In this document: piece after piece, positions 58,801 to 62,597 of the stretch
Layout of the letters: every line of letters begins with the position of its first letter
Numbering within the stretch: position 1 is the first letter of the stretch
NCBI RefSeq assembly: GCF_052857255.1
Contig: NC_135497.1
Coordinates: 187,579,127 to 187,643,126, forward strand
DNA length: 64,000 nucleotides
Source: Amblyomma americanum
Taxonomy: Eukaryota > Arthropoda > Arachnida > Ixodida > Ixodidae
Direction of reading: 5' to 3'
Translations under genes and position numbers: made by a program
The notes under the pieces: generated by a model
The model's database searches: none
What the model was told of the DNA's origin: nothing
The model's input: the letters and a program-made list of their open reading frames with translations, nothing else

Positions 58801-59356
58801 TGATGATTATGGATTTTTATGGCGCAAGGGAATCTATGGCCAAACAGCGCCATGACACAAGGTATTTTGCATTTTCTCAAGGTGGGGTCAAAGACCAATT
58901 TCCCAAGCATTTCACCCTAAATAAGCCCAGCATCAGACCAGGGGAAAGCTTGTACCCATTATATCACCGGTGGGTACCAGGCGGCACTGGGGATCGAACC
59001 TCGCACCTCCCACATACGAAGCGGATGCTCAACCACTTGGCCACCGCTGCGGTCTAAACGACATTTTAAATGCACCAGTACAATGAAGCTGTTCCTTCAC
59101 ATACTGCAGCCGCACTAATACTTCCAGCTAAAAGAGCAGCATGCATTGCTTTGCCACATTCATGAGAAACTTTGTTATGTAATTCCTCCTCAACACGACT
59201 TGCAGATATGGACATCCTGGCTGTAGACGTTACAAAAAAAGACAAGTCCTAAGACTGAGAGGATGTACAGCATGCTAGGAAATGACTCTACTCACCCTGT
59301 GTAAGCCTGAGAAGTAAGCTGCTGTAGAGCAGCAGCATGGTAGCTGCGATACTGAC
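2932..59356 (-). CDS. drosha: DROSHA (ribonuclease 3), N-terminal and central part, 12 exons, incomplete at both ends
   Basis: DROSHA cleaves primary microRNA hairpins in the nucleus as the catalytic subunit of Microprocessor, with Pasha/DGCR8. Exons from 5' to 3': 59356-59296, 57096-56995, 51741-51382, 46001-45866, 39814-39658, 37124-36988, 31257-31090, 19169-18863, 17930-17794, 9898-9741, 7793-7665, 3010-2932. Every junction is AG/GT and phase-consistent, and they total 643 full codons without a stop. Family landmarks include ELWYNDPG, MNDGPLC, GIRHGIYPGEE, FLFEGFS, CPRFHFMPRF, VHFGIRPPQLSYAG and RDVTVVVSSKGF, all in the order seen in human DROSHA. The amino-terminal part is an arginine/serine-rich segment followed by acidic linkers, as in the animal family. 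The first exons, the RNase IIIa/b domains and the dsRBD are outside or not found. The window introns are 1.1-12 kb except the 127-bp-scale spacing is never seen. The main uncertainty is the 5'-most exon. Confidence 0.93.
3011..4840. other. Intronic, unassigned
   Basis: Between exons l and k. Only short spurious open frames; no repeat boundary was recognised. Confidence 0.6.
4841..6296. mobile_element. Tigger-like element, diverged, non-autonomous
   Basis: The left end TAGTGAAACTTCGTTAAGGC and the inverted right end CAGTACAACACTGTTAAGGT are similar, and both are flanked by TA (4839-4840 and 6297-6298). The start and the GTTAA words match the element family at 40997 and 59534. Its internal frames do not give a convincing transposase. 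Confidence 0.6.
6299..7127. other. Intronic, unassigned
   Basis: AT-rich, with a short A-tract near 6870. No gene or element boundary seen. Confidence 0.6.
7128..7400 (-). mobile_element. tRNA-derived SINE, CAGCCATAYGGCTA family
   Basis: On the minus strand the segment around 7200-7265 looks like a tRNA: a B-box-like GGTTCAGTCTCC and a TGGTCAGCTTAGCTGC A-box region. The CAGCCATATGGCTATAAAG tail recurs in a shorter copy at 31944. I recall this as a common tick repeat. The right boundary is approximate. Confidence 0.65.
7665..7793 (-). CDS. drosha: DROSHA window exon k, connector helix region
   Basis: This 129-nt exon reads YQKAWRDYVKFRHLLANKPK then YTDRHKLLQKEVKLQEMRLK. It matches the human QKLWKSYVKLRHLLANSPKV ... 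REEALQKIRQK helix. The acceptor is CTTCAG above 7793 and the donor is AGAG/GTGAGG below 7665. It leaves with AG, completed by C to Ser in exon l. Confidence 0.96.
7885..8970. mobile_element. Pogo-like non-autonomous element (CCGTATTTACA ends)
   Basis: The TIRs are CCGTATTTACATGATTGTAA on the left and its near-complement ending GTGTAAATACGG on the right, each followed inward by a G-run and GTCGAC. The right flank is TA; the left flank is TG, probably a mutated TA. The interior (about 8520-8700) resembles the pogo HTH region (a KFDVR motif) but is full of stops. A 5'-truncated relative lies at 20270-21351. Confidence 0.75.
8971..9387. other. Intronic, unassigned
   Basis: AT-rich; nothing recognised. 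Confidence 0.6.
9388..9563. mobile_element. 176-bp pogo/mariner-type MITE
   Basis: The left end CCGTGTAAACTCGTGTAAGG and the inverted right end CCGTATAATCTCATGTAAGG both run into TCCGCAC. TA flanks both sides (9386-9387 and 9564-9565). There is no coding capacity. Confidence 0.85.
9741..9898 (-). CDS. drosha: DROSHA window exon j, central domain (PAZ-like region)
   Basis: This 158-nt exon reads VKGMIVVNPGMKPCALRVDQ, LDRELCNAQGTVFPEIVHFG and IRPPQLSYAGNP. It is nearly collinear with human KGMIVTNPGTKPSSVRIDQLDRE and VHFGIRPAQLSYAGDP. The acceptor is CCTTTGCAG above 9898. The donor is CCCAT/GTGAGT below 9741, with two bases carried over. It sits only about 50 bases from the TIR of the element that hosts the Harbinger insertion. 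Confidence 0.97.
11468..11528 (+). repeat. Short tandem repeat TTTATATATACCGCGGA
   Basis: Four tandem units of about 13-17 bases alternate AT with CCGCGG inside the intron of the Harbinger Myb-like gene. Confidence 0.85.
12160..12533 (+). repeat. 185-bp direct duplication inside Harbinger
   Basis: Units start AACACCTTTACATA at 12160 and again at 12345, and both end ACAAAAAGAT. The copies differ at several positions and by a small insertion. It lies in the intron between exons 2 and 3 of the Myb-like gene. Confidence 0.85.
13627..15516 (-). pseudogene. PIF/Harbinger transposase (HARBI1-like DDE nuclease), broken
   Basis: Exon 1 runs from about 15516 to about 14792. It contains RVEKRIGIGFFKLCS..., an HTH-like segment and the first catalytic Asp in VGALDGCHFP, followed by YRNYKGW. 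Exon 2 starts at 14247 after TTTTGTGCAG and carries YSVILLALVDHKYRFRYVSA, GSPGRCHD and IILCDQAFALTGNLMKPFPH. After the AAAAAA run near 14000 the frame shifts. The other frame gives WIVENAFGRMKARF with the third acidic residue, then an in-frame TGA, then IRACCTLNNICEHFG near the end. So there is at least one frameshift and one nonsense codon. These enzymes cut and insert the element at TWA sites. Confidence 0.92.
16864..17340. other. Intronic, unassigned
   Basis: AT-rich with short spurious open frames; nothing recognised. Confidence 0.5.
17346..17585 (+). mobile_element. tRNA-derived SINE, Ruka-like, diverged
   Basis: The plus strand has GGCTTTGGCATTCAGCTGGT (A-box area) and GGTTCAATCC (B-box), followed by the body shared with the copies at 39872, 43159, 44100 and 49896 (CATGTGCTGTGCGATGTCA, CCTCATAGCC, GGGAC). 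It is more diverged than those at 43-50 kb. Confidence 0.75.
17794..17930 (-). CDS. drosha: DROSHA window exon i, central domain
   Basis: This 137-nt exon starts by completing a GAT codon and reads DNGKELLSLNVVLQYLL ... SKWQAYADQ. It corresponds to the human GGKEVLSMHQILLYLL ... EWQKYAEE segment. The acceptor is CCCTGTAG above 17930 and the donor is CAG/GTATCA below 17794, after a full codon. Confidence 0.95.
17931..18862. other. Intron between exons h and i
   Basis: AT-rich, no recognised element. This is one of the shortest introns in the window. Confidence 0.7.
18863..19169 (-). CDS. drosha: DROSHA window exon h, central domain
   Basis: This 307-nt exon is the second longest in the window. 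It reads from MKCPTTIKHDGHDFLFEGFS through VIRFNIEYAVLYLEEQMPEN to CPRFHFMPRFARKLE. Human DROSHA has FEGFS, VIRFNIDY, MPENF and CPRFHFMPRF in the same order. The Cys and His in CPRFH match zinc ligands of the human central domain. The acceptor is TTCCCCAG above 19169 and the donor is GAAG/GTGAGT below 18863. It leaves with one base. Confidence 0.97.
19696..21944. mobile_element. Non-autonomous hAT element with perfect 8-bp TSD
   Basis: The ends are CAGTGTTGGCAGTAACG and the inverse of CAGTGTTGTGGC, followed inward by repeated GGTAAC/GTTACC words. GTAAGTAG is duplicated at 19688-19695 and 21945-21952. Terminal sequence is shared with the coding hAT at 26108, but no transposase remains. It holds a later pogo-like insertion. 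Confidence 0.92.
20270..21351. mobile_element. Pogo-like element nested in the hAT, 5' end lost
   Basis: This is the same family as 7885-8970: GTCGACTTA next to a long G-run at both sides, a shared interior (KFDVR region near 20930), and a right end GTGTAAATACGG at about 21350 followed by a duplicated GGTAAGATAC. The left TIR is absent; the G-run abuts hAT sequence. Confidence 0.75.
22870..22991 (+). repeat. 61-bp direct duplication inside the LINE
   Basis: CACTTCCAGAAATG...CGTTCATAAC occurs at 22870 and 22931 with a few differences. Confidence 0.85.
23794..24477. mobile_element. 684-bp MITE inserted in the LINE
   Basis: TIRs are AGACACTCTTAGTTGG and, inverted, AGACACCTTTAGTTGG. AAT is duplicated at 23791-23793 and 24478-24480, though one base of alignment ambiguity exists. 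No coding capacity. A 3-bp TSD would fit a Harbinger-type origin, unproven. Confidence 0.75.
24721..26107. other. Intronic, unassigned
   Basis: No gene or clear element. It contains a 33-bp tandem duplication at 25752-25817 (CTCTCTCCAACCTGCACATA...). Confidence 0.5.
26435..26944. mobile_element. Possible MITE inside the hAT 5' region
   Basis: GCTTGTTCTCCAACCAAAAG at 26435 is inverted at 26925-26944 (GCTTGTTTTCCAACCAAAAG), both continuing into GTCTCG. No TSD was recognised, so it may be an internal inverted repeat of the hAT. Confidence 0.5.
27455..30475 (+). pseudogene. hAT transposase (BED finger and hATC domain), broken
   Basis: Six exons can be read: 27455-27625 (BED zinc finger, with FKCLLCLPK and NLKKHVK), 27789-28173, 28483-28689 (SYLGVTALWLDPETL and catalytic-region VITDSGSNFLKAF), about 28770-29220 (TRWNSRL), 29272-29442 and 29970-30475. 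The last one has the hATC dimerisation signature PSSASVERLFSADADVFTKK. Breaks: a shift after the A7 run in exon 2, TAG at 28157-28159 where Trp is usual, TGA at 28532-28534, and a shift near 29150. The protein would catalyse cut-and-paste transposition; this copy cannot make it. Confidence 0.9.
31090..31257 (-). CDS. drosha: DROSHA window exon g, zinc-binding part of the central domain
   Basis: This 168-nt exon (56 codons) begins MNDGPLCRCSPKAQRSGIRH and continues GIYPGEE...IGRLHHYRIVVTPRTNFT. It is strongly conserved with human DROSHA. The CxC pair and the later His (in GIRH) are at the spacing of zinc ligands described for the human central domain. It is in phase 0 at both ends. The acceptor is TTGTTGCAG above 31257 and the donor is ACT/GTAAGT below 31090. 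The coding hAT element ends about 135 bases below the exon. Confidence 0.97.
31258..31943. other. Intronic, unassigned
   Basis: AT-rich sequence above exon g; nothing recognised. Confidence 0.6.
31944..32020 (-). mobile_element. SINE fragment, CAGCCATAYGGCTA family
   Basis: AGCCATACGGCTACAAAGG through AAAAATTCGTCCTGGTCC matches the tail part of the SINE at 7128; the tRNA-like part is missing. Confidence 0.65.
32240..34640 (-). pseudogene. I-like LINE, reverse transcriptase and RNase H remnant
   Basis: In minus orientation: KKSCSTIDHLARLEDTVREA (RT, about 34100), SLYVDDLQIA with the RT active-site YVDD (about 33740), the QEHKFLGITFDKKLTFLPQI region (about 33510), and the IYRSVVRSTLDYGYIVYGSA thumb region. 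RNase H pieces follow: FCTDGSNTADYVGSAAV, ASIFTAECYAISVAVKQN and KFCWVPSHIEINGNKRAH. Several frameshifts and stops are present. The order RT then RNase H indicates an I-superfamily non-LTR retrotransposon. Ends are approximate. Confidence 0.88.
34641..36987. other. Intronic, unassigned
   Basis: It includes an AT-rich TATATAAA stretch at 35340-35402. An open frame at 34674-35192 has no recognised similarity. Confidence 0.5.
36988..37124 (-). CDS. drosha: DROSHA window exon f, acidic linker and LWYNDPG motif
   Basis: This 137-nt exon encodes a Ser/Asp-rich linker (GTSDSSSNESDSDDDNAMEE) and then KKKHPYRLHQELWYNDPGE. This corresponds to the human RKKAHPDRLHDELWYNDPG segment. The acceptor is TTTGTGCAG above 37124 and the donor is GAG/GTATGT below 36988. 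The single A carried over from exon e plus TT gives Ile. This is one of the clearest DROSHA matches in the window. Confidence 0.97.
37125..38011. other. Intronic, with a 17-bp hairpin
   Basis: CTAACCAGGTTCA-type arms at 37530-37547 and 37557-37573 form a short hairpin. Otherwise nothing recognised. Confidence 0.6.
38016..38609 (+). mobile_element. Solo LTR, 594 bp, with TSD TCCC
   Basis: Begins TGTGGGGAACTGCC and ends CAACCCAACA, with TCCC on both sides (38012-38015 and 38610-38613). It holds an AATAAA signal near 38430 and a GC-rich centre. It is homologous, inverted, to 42176-42764. A lone LTR arises when LTR-LTR recombination removes the internal part. The superfamily is not determined; a 4-bp TSD fits Ty3-like elements. 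Confidence 0.9.
38620..38840 (-). mobile_element. SINE 3'-tail fragments
   Basis: Two copies of a GGTGTCCACCGATA...GAGACA-type tail (minus strand, near 38757 and 38821) match the tail of the SINE at 62598. Confidence 0.6.
38841..39657. other. Intronic, unassigned
   Basis: Between the solo LTR and exon e. The stretch near 39290-39480 may be a worn LINE fragment but no frame is convincing. Confidence 0.4.
39658..39814 (-). CDS. drosha: DROSHA window exon e, start of the central domain
   Basis: This 157-nt exon begins VSGLVTGTAKLRALQDKF, matching the human segment with VGTSRLRDLYDKF, and ends in a basic, proline-containing stretch (EPYNPPPRKSRL). It enters in phase 0 and leaves with one base (A). 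The acceptor is CCGCAG above 39814 and the donor is CTA/GTGAGT below 39658. It lies between the two opposed solo LTRs. Confidence 0.93.
39872..40105 (-). mobile_element. tRNA-derived SINE, Ruka-like
   Basis: In minus orientation it starts with a tRNA-like head (GGCTCATGGTTATGGTGCTC for the A-box region, GGATTCGATCCC for the B-box). It ends at GTTAAACCCCCATAAACC. The copy is diverged. Confidence 0.85.
40106..40996. other. Intronic, with an imperfect duplication
   Basis: About 40560-40620 and 40680-40735 share CACTCGTATGT / CTCTCGTATGT and GCCCCTAGGC-type segments roughly 120 bp apart. No gene recognised. Confidence 0.45.
40997..42034 (-). mobile_element. Tigger-like element, internally deleted, 1.04 kb
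   Basis: Ends CAGTAAAAGCTCGTTAATTC and, inverted, CAGTGAAAGCTCGTTAATTC, flanked by TA (40995-40996 and 42035-42036). It keeps the start and end of a transposase gene but not the catalytic core. Confidence 0.95.
41120..41725 (-). pseudogene. Tigger/pogo transposase remnant
   Basis: One frame starts with the CENP-B-type HTH (KTVKEKVAILREVDERKASK and VEIAKKHWIPPSTS, about 41670-41580). After a small shift the main frame continues TIANCFHYCGFAAGSMEE, then an acidic stretch, and the C-terminal RIRALEDRVTTVALREKKQK ending at 41120. That C-terminus is typical for Tigger transposases. The DDE core is absent, so this is a deletion derivative. Confidence 0.85.
42063..42103. repeat. (TAG)n microsatellite
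   Basis: About 13 imperfect TAG units, interrupted by TGG, just beyond the Tigger end. Confidence 0.9.
42176..42764 (-). mobile_element. Solo LTR, 589 bp, with TSD ATGT
   Basis: On the minus strand it begins TGTGGGGACCTGCC and ends AACCCCCACA. ATGT flanks both sides (42172-42175 and 42765-42768). Same family as 38016 but in the opposite orientation. Confidence 0.9.
42951..43034. repeat. 84-bp palindrome
   Basis: Arms meet at a 2-base centre (42992-42993). The inner 22 bp (GAGCGAGGCAARACAAACAC GG) has one mismatch; the outer arms TGCAAAAGAYG also pair. Confidence 0.88.
43159..43396 (-). mobile_element. tRNA-derived SINE, Ruka-like
   Basis: The minus strand has GGTTATAGTGATCAG (A-box region) and GGGTTCGATCCC (B-box), and the family body ending in GTTAAACTTCCATAAACC. 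It is inserted in the minisatellite. Confidence 0.88.
44100..44333 (-). mobile_element. tRNA-derived SINE, Ruka-like, well preserved
   Basis: Minus strand: TTAGTGATTATGGCGCTCGG (A-box), GGGTTCGATCCC (B-box), GCTGTGCGATGTCAGTGCAC and a GTTAAACCCCCATAAAC end. This is the most intact copy in the window. Confidence 0.92.
44649..44741. repeat. Perfect 38-bp inverted repeat (hairpin)
   Basis: Arms 44649-44686 and 44704-44741 are exact complements, starting AGCGCTAAAAAACACAGACA, with a 17-base loop. Outer TTAAAA/TTTTTAA words extend the symmetry. It resembles a foldback MITE. Confidence 0.95.
44941..45865. other. Intronic, unassigned
   Basis: AT-rich; a short CACCCA/TGGGTG hairpin near 45482. No element recognised. 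Confidence 0.6.
45866..46001 (-). CDS. drosha: DROSHA window exon d, acidic segment with the WIR motif
   Basis: This 136-nt exon encodes an acidic stretch (EQSEDEMSANQEPEPDDAEE) and then ESARWIRSSPAELYYQRDEK. The human protein has an acidic run followed by a similar WIRC...ENYY segment at the same place, just before the central domain. The acceptor is GTGGTCAG above 46001. The donor is AAG/GTGAGC below 45866, after a complete codon. Confidence 0.92.
46080..46834 (+). pseudogene. LINE 3' fragment with (AAAT)n tail
   Basis: The segment PQSVKLLIYNALFLSHLSYC CLVWGATSNTNIHKL (46370-46480) is the thumb region of CR1/Jockey-type reverse transcriptases. It is preceded by a frameshifted stretch and followed by a 3' untranslated part ending in about 14 AAAT units (46778-46834). 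Confidence 0.75.
46835..48381. other. Intronic, unassigned
   Basis: AT-rich; the block 47650-48120 has repeat-like composition but no boundary could be set. Confidence 0.4.
48382..49280. mobile_element. MITE with TTAAAGGGACTATGCAA ends
   Basis: TTAAAGGGACTATGCAA at 48382 is repeated inverted at 49264-49280. The interior is GC-rich (48590-49070) with an open frame of 129 codons that I do not recognise and do not call as a gene. The ends resemble the foldback elements at 1427 and 57166. Confidence 0.78.
49896..50088 (-). mobile_element. tRNA-derived SINE, Ruka-like, internally deleted
   Basis: It has the family head and body, but the segment between the B-box (GGGTTCGATCCC) and CGTGTACTGTGCGATGTCA is missing about 40 bases compared with the copy at 44100. 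Confidence 0.88.
50089..51381. other. Intronic, unassigned
   Basis: No recognised element. An imperfect inverted repeat near 50188-50221 (AATGCTTCCTCTGAC.. / ..AAAGCATT) is present. Confidence 0.45.
51382..51741 (-). CDS. drosha: DROSHA window exon c, RS-rich domain
   Basis: This 360-nt exon encodes about 120 residues dominated by Arg, Ser and later Lys/Glu (for example SRERRRSHSRERRRRSS, then RKDEEEEKEKKGRSK). Animal DROSHA proteins carry such an RS-rich block upstream of the central domain, where it is linked to nuclear localisation. The apparent stop just below the exon is not used: GTGAGT lies one codon earlier, and GA plus the first T of exon d gives Asp. The acceptor is CCACCAG above 51741. 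The function of the block in this species is inferred from family position only. Confidence 0.85.
51742..52512. other. Intronic, unassigned
   Basis: AT-rich; nothing recognised. Confidence 0.6.
52515..53318 (+). mobile_element. Pogo-like element, internally deleted, 0.8 kb
   Basis: Ends CCGTAAAAACCGGAATATAG and, inverted, CCGTAAAAACCGGACTATAG, each continuing GTCG. TA flanks both sides (52513-52514 and 53319-53320). It encodes only the DNA-binding part of a transposase. Confidence 0.95.
52700..53200 (+). pseudogene. Pogo transposase DNA-binding remnant
   Basis: GEAHGNLAAQREFGVSEKR (52755-52815) is a psq/CENP-B-type HTH. In another frame, LPVTAECIRVKAAEIARASR then FKGSPSWLRRFMKRRAL (52925-53045) is the second CENP-B helix pair typical of pogo/Tigger proteins. 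Frames are shifted relative to each other and the DDE domain is missing. Confidence 0.8.
53321..55508. other. Intronic, mostly unassigned
   Basis: A TA then CAGTCGACGACACATTTTTC at 53553 looks like the left end of another Tigger-type element, but no matching right end was found. Open frames at 54300 and 54886 have no recognised similarity. Confidence 0.35.
55509..56470 (-). pseudogene. piggyBac-type transposase relic
   Basis: Minus strand: an acidic start (LANDFVESEDDFRDEENYLP, about 56450-56400), then DENTVVFKGYVLFKCYNPQK and YWGLRIFGLANCATGYVPVF (55826-55690), then MPQELKKRKKKKGDVLAYRF (55600-55540). These follow the order of piggyBac/PGBD proteins (DE.M..FKGR...QY.P.KP.KWG, then ...LPKEL). 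Several frameshifts and stops. No TTAA-flanked ends were identified. Confidence 0.72.
56471..56994. other. Intronic, unassigned
   Basis: Nothing recognised between the piggyBac relic and exon b. Confidence 0.6.
56995..57096 (-). CDS. drosha: DROSHA window exon b (start of the serine/arginine-rich region)
   Basis: This 102-nt exon is open in one frame. It ends in SSHHSRDR, leading straight into the RS-rich exon c. The acceptor is TTTGCAG above 57096 and the donor is CAG/GTATGA below 56995. It leaves with AG, and the first base of exon c makes AGG (Arg). The match in both phase and composition to exon c supports it. There is no motif that is unique to DROSHA. Confidence 0.72.
57166..57569. mobile_element. 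MITE with TTAAAGGAACACTGAGGACA ends
   Basis: A perfect inverted repeat of about 21 bp, TTAAAGGAACACTGAGGACA plus A, at 57168 and ending near 57568. No coding capacity. Related ends occur at 1427 and 48382. Confidence 0.85.
57899..58198. repeat. 150-bp tandem duplication
   Basis: ATTCACAGAGCAAAG...CAGAGTCC at 57899-58048 is repeated at 58049-58198 with one clear difference (CACTAAG versus CAATAAG). Confidence 0.93.
58199..58785. other. Intronic, unassigned
   Basis: AT-rich; nothing recognised. Confidence 0.6.
58786..59056 (-). mobile_element. tRNA-derived SINE with (ATG)n/(CAT)n tail
   Basis: Minus strand: GTGGCCAAGTGGTTGAGCAT (A-box), GAGGTTCGATCCCC (B-box), and a body ending GGCGCCATAAAAATCC followed by CAT repeats. 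A different family from the Ruka-like copies. Confidence 0.88.
59296..59356 (-). CDS. drosha: DROSHA window exon a (Q/Y/A-rich N-terminal region)
   Basis: This 61-nt candidate exon reads QYRSYHAAALQQLTSQAYT in the one frame that joins to exon b. The acceptor (pyrimidine-rich tract then CAG at 59359-59357) and the donor GTGAGT below 59296 are strong. It enters with two bases completing a codon and leaves with GG, which the first base of exon b turns into glycine. Human DROSHA has a long proline/tyrosine/glutamine-rich N-terminus, so the composition is plausible. No conserved motif proves it, so the call rests on splice sites and phase. Confidence 0.62.
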
Positions 59357-59533
59357 CTGCTGAAGAAGTGTTAGTGAAGCATGGTAAGGAGATCATCCAA
59401 CAACAGAAATGTGTTCCTTTCAAAAGAATTCATAAATATCAGGATTCATGAACCTGATAATTATAAATTAAGGTTAATTTTGGGGCAAAAGAATTTAAAG
59501 GCCAAACCTACACGCAAGATGAAGCATACCATA

Positions 59534-60873
59534 CAGTGAAATCTCGTTAATTCGAACCTCGATAATTCAAATTTTCGGATAATTCGAATTACACTACTTG
59601 GTCCGGCCAAGCTCCATAGAGATCTGTGTATAAAAAATCCTGTTAATTCGAAAGCGAGTCGGTTCCGCTACGGATAATTCGAACTACACGCTGTCACGTC
59701 TGAGGGACTCGGCACACAGCATGTGGACAAAAAAAAAAAAAAAAAGCACCTCCGCATAGTTAAGAGGCTGCGCACGTCCTAACCGGGGACAGAAGATAGA
59801 ACCAGATAAAACCGTGAAAAAGTGGGCAAAGCCTAAATGGCGCCATCACCGGCGCGGCGGCCGGTGGTGCCGGAGGGTACGGGTTGGCGGCCGCGGTGGC
59901 GGCTGCGTACCCTCATTTCCGTGCAGCCTCCGAAACTCGCAACTAAATACTCGTTAATTCGAGCCCTATTAATTCAGAAATACGGACAAGTACTGTCGGC
60001 GCGATCCCAGCCAACGCCCATGAAAGGCTATGACTTCGGACAGGCACTACAAATTAAGTGCGAGAAATTTTTTTTTCATTGCGAGTGTTTCAACCCAACA
60101 GTCGCCAACGGAAGCACGCGGTCAACTGCGATCATGACGCCGGCTTTTAGCATCGCCCAACTACAGTGTTCCAGAACCTTCTAGAACACTGTGGCCCGGC
60201 GGTCAGCTGCTGGCCGGAAGCGGCCAACGTGGGCTATCAGCGCAGACCAATCAGGGCGCAACAGCGCTTCTACAACATGGCCGCGCCTGCCGAAGCGGCC
60301 TCTCGCTTCAACATGAACATGTCGTTGCCGCTACACTGTGTCTCATGTTCACGGCAAACAAAAGTCACACAAAGCTTTCGCTTTGTCTGAAGATGCCCGC
60401 AGCACAAAATTTTAGCGATGAAACGTGCCAGATTTTCAGAATGCTTCTGGATTTTGAAAGCTGCTAGGCTTAGCCACTACGCGTCGGTTTACGTCAGGAA
60501 ACGCGAGAGGTTCAAACAGGTCAACTATTTTGGTTCCGAAAGGGGTCACAAAGAATAATTCGTCCTCTTTGTCGTCACTGAATAAATAATAGCTTAATTG
60601 TAAATGCACAGCTGTTCTTTTCAGCATTTTACTAAGCGTATGGAATTATGCCGTTTCTAGATCCTGGCGGCAGCGGTCTGGCGGCAGCCGCCTGCTTTCG
60701 GCATTCTGCCGCGCCACTCAAAATCCGCAGCGCAAGTTCGCTCGATGTAGGTCGCCCTAAATACGGTACATATATCGTAATACAAATGGTTCTTGTCAGT
60801 TTTTTCGAGGCCATTCGTTAACTCGAACATCGGATAATTCGAACTTTTTTCCCGGATTAACAAGCTTTTACTG
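59534..60873. mobile_element. Tigger-like non-autonomous element, 1.34 kb
   Basis: Left CAGTGAAATCTCGTTAATTC, right inverted CAGTAAAAGCTTGTTAATCC, both rich in ATTCGAA words. TA flanks (59532-59533 and 60874-60875). No transposase recognised in the interior. Confidence 0.92.
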
Positions 60874-60878
60874 TAGAC

Positions 60879-61196
60879 CAGGGGTGGCCAGACAGACATA
60901 TGCAAAGTGCCATAAAAAAATCTTTTTACTTAACCGCCACAATATAAAGGGGGCGAGGGGGGCGGGAATTTTATTTCTTGCAACAAAGCTGGAGGTAACA
61001 GTGGATCCCACTCATGCAGCTATTGCTCACTGTGCCTCTGCATTACGGTGCCCCATTCGTGACACAAGTACCTTGAAATTCAGCTGTCTTTAGAGGCAGA
61101 AATGGAAGAGGGGTACAGATTCCACAGAGTCCCGAGCCGTACTTGGACCCGTGAGGATCCGCATGCAGCTCACAAGCCGAGTTTTGGCTACCTCTG
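60879..61196. mobile_element. 318-bp hAT MITE
   Basis: Starts CAGGGGTGGCCAGAC and ends with the inverse of CAGAGGTAGCCAAAAC. Flanked by CTGTAGAC (60871-60878) and CTCTAGAC (61197-61204), a 7/8 match. It is inserted directly beside the right end of the Tigger-like element. Confidence 0.85.
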
Positions 61197-61204
61197 CTCT
61201 AGAC

Positions 61205-62597
61205 AGTCAGTTGGAGTCACTACTTTGAGCTTTGTGGAAAAAATCCATTACATATACACCACCTCAGTAGCTTCTTGTAGCACTTCCAAAGCTGCAATCA
61301 GCATACAGGCAACGTTCTGACACCATGGAATGTAGTGCCAGTATATGGGATATGGGATAGTGTGGTTTAAAGAACACATGCACCAAACACTATTACAAAT
61401 TGAGCCTTAATGTACTCTATTTCCCAAGTTGAATATGAGCAGCTCTTGCGTACACCAAAAAAGCTCTTCGAACATGGCAGTACACTTCAACGCAGGATCC
61501 CTCGCTTCAGAGTGAATTCGCCGTTGTTACTGGGTTTGGGTCATAAATGGGGCATCGGGCTTTCGTTTTGTCTAATCTCAGCAAAATCTACGAGCGATAA
61601 ATTTGCTTTATTTTTAATTCTAGTGAGAATTCTGCCGCTCCTGAGCCTAAAGAAGGAAAACCAGATGGCGCCACTAGGCTAAAATTATTGTTGCGTCTGT
61701 TTGCATATGTGACAAAATGCGTAATATCACACAAAATGCTTGTACTTAGTGTATGTAAGTGTGCATACGCTTAACTACCTAATGTTCCTTCAGTGCTAGG
61801 AACAGCGTCTGCCTATACTCTTTTCCAACCATATCTGCATACGCAACGAGCAGAACACAAGCAGATGACAAGGCACAGAGGAACATGTTTGATGCACTCT
61901 CCCAATTAGCTGAGGAACTCTCTAGCATTCAGAGAGCTGCAATGAACTAATGAAATGAAGTACAGTTATGGAGGAGCACCTAATAAAAATGTGCAAGACA
62001 CTGCATACATCTCTAGTGAAGGCATGCATGAAATCGTACATGATGGATTACACATAAAAGCTGTAAGTGCAACAAATGCCACAATTGATGACACAACCAA
62101 AATCGAATGCGAAAGGACATCTTTGCACAGTGTTTGGTGATGCTTAAATGCAATCTACAGGGCATTCTGCATAAACATGCAAACACCCAAAACATGAACT
62201 CACTGCACTCATAAGTCAAAGAGTGCACAAAACTATAACTATAACAAAACTATAACAGGGGCATATTATACAATGTTACTAGGCTGTTGGAAAAATAGCT
62301 AGTGAAAAGAAAATGGCCGAGGATACCACATAAGAAAGCGCTCTTTCATCATGGCAAAAACTATATAGATCAGGTTGATTCCCTACCTCCTATACTTTCC
62401 TTCTGGCTCCATCCCATTTCTCCTTGTTTGCAAATATGAAAATCTTACTCACTGGGAAAAATCCTCTTCTAAAGAAATTTCATCACTGCCCTCAATGTGT
62501 ATTTCACTGTCTTTGACAATGACTACCTTTACTGATGGAATGAAAATTTGAAAACTTGGTGAACAAATTGCATATTTTTGTTTTGCCAAAACACAGT
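61205..62597. other. Intronic, with one possible exon
   Basis: Apart from the candidate exon at 62453-62531, no gene or element was recognised. Confidence 0.5.
62453..62531 (-). CDS. Possible additional exon (DROSHA or another gene)
   Basis: This 79-nt segment has a good acceptor (pyrimidine-rich, CCATCAG) and donor (CCCA/GTGAGTAAG). One open frame reads VVIVKDSEIHIEGSDEISLE, an acidic peptide. It leaves with two bases, whereas exon a needs one carried base, so it cannot join exon a directly. It would fit exon b if exon a were skipped. It could be an alternative exon, a DROSHA exon with one missing neighbour, or chance. Confidence 0.3.

Noticed and set aside
61770..61860. Possible exon with a good acceptor near 61846
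   Set aside because: The only open frame ends in a stop at the proposed donor and the donor is weak.
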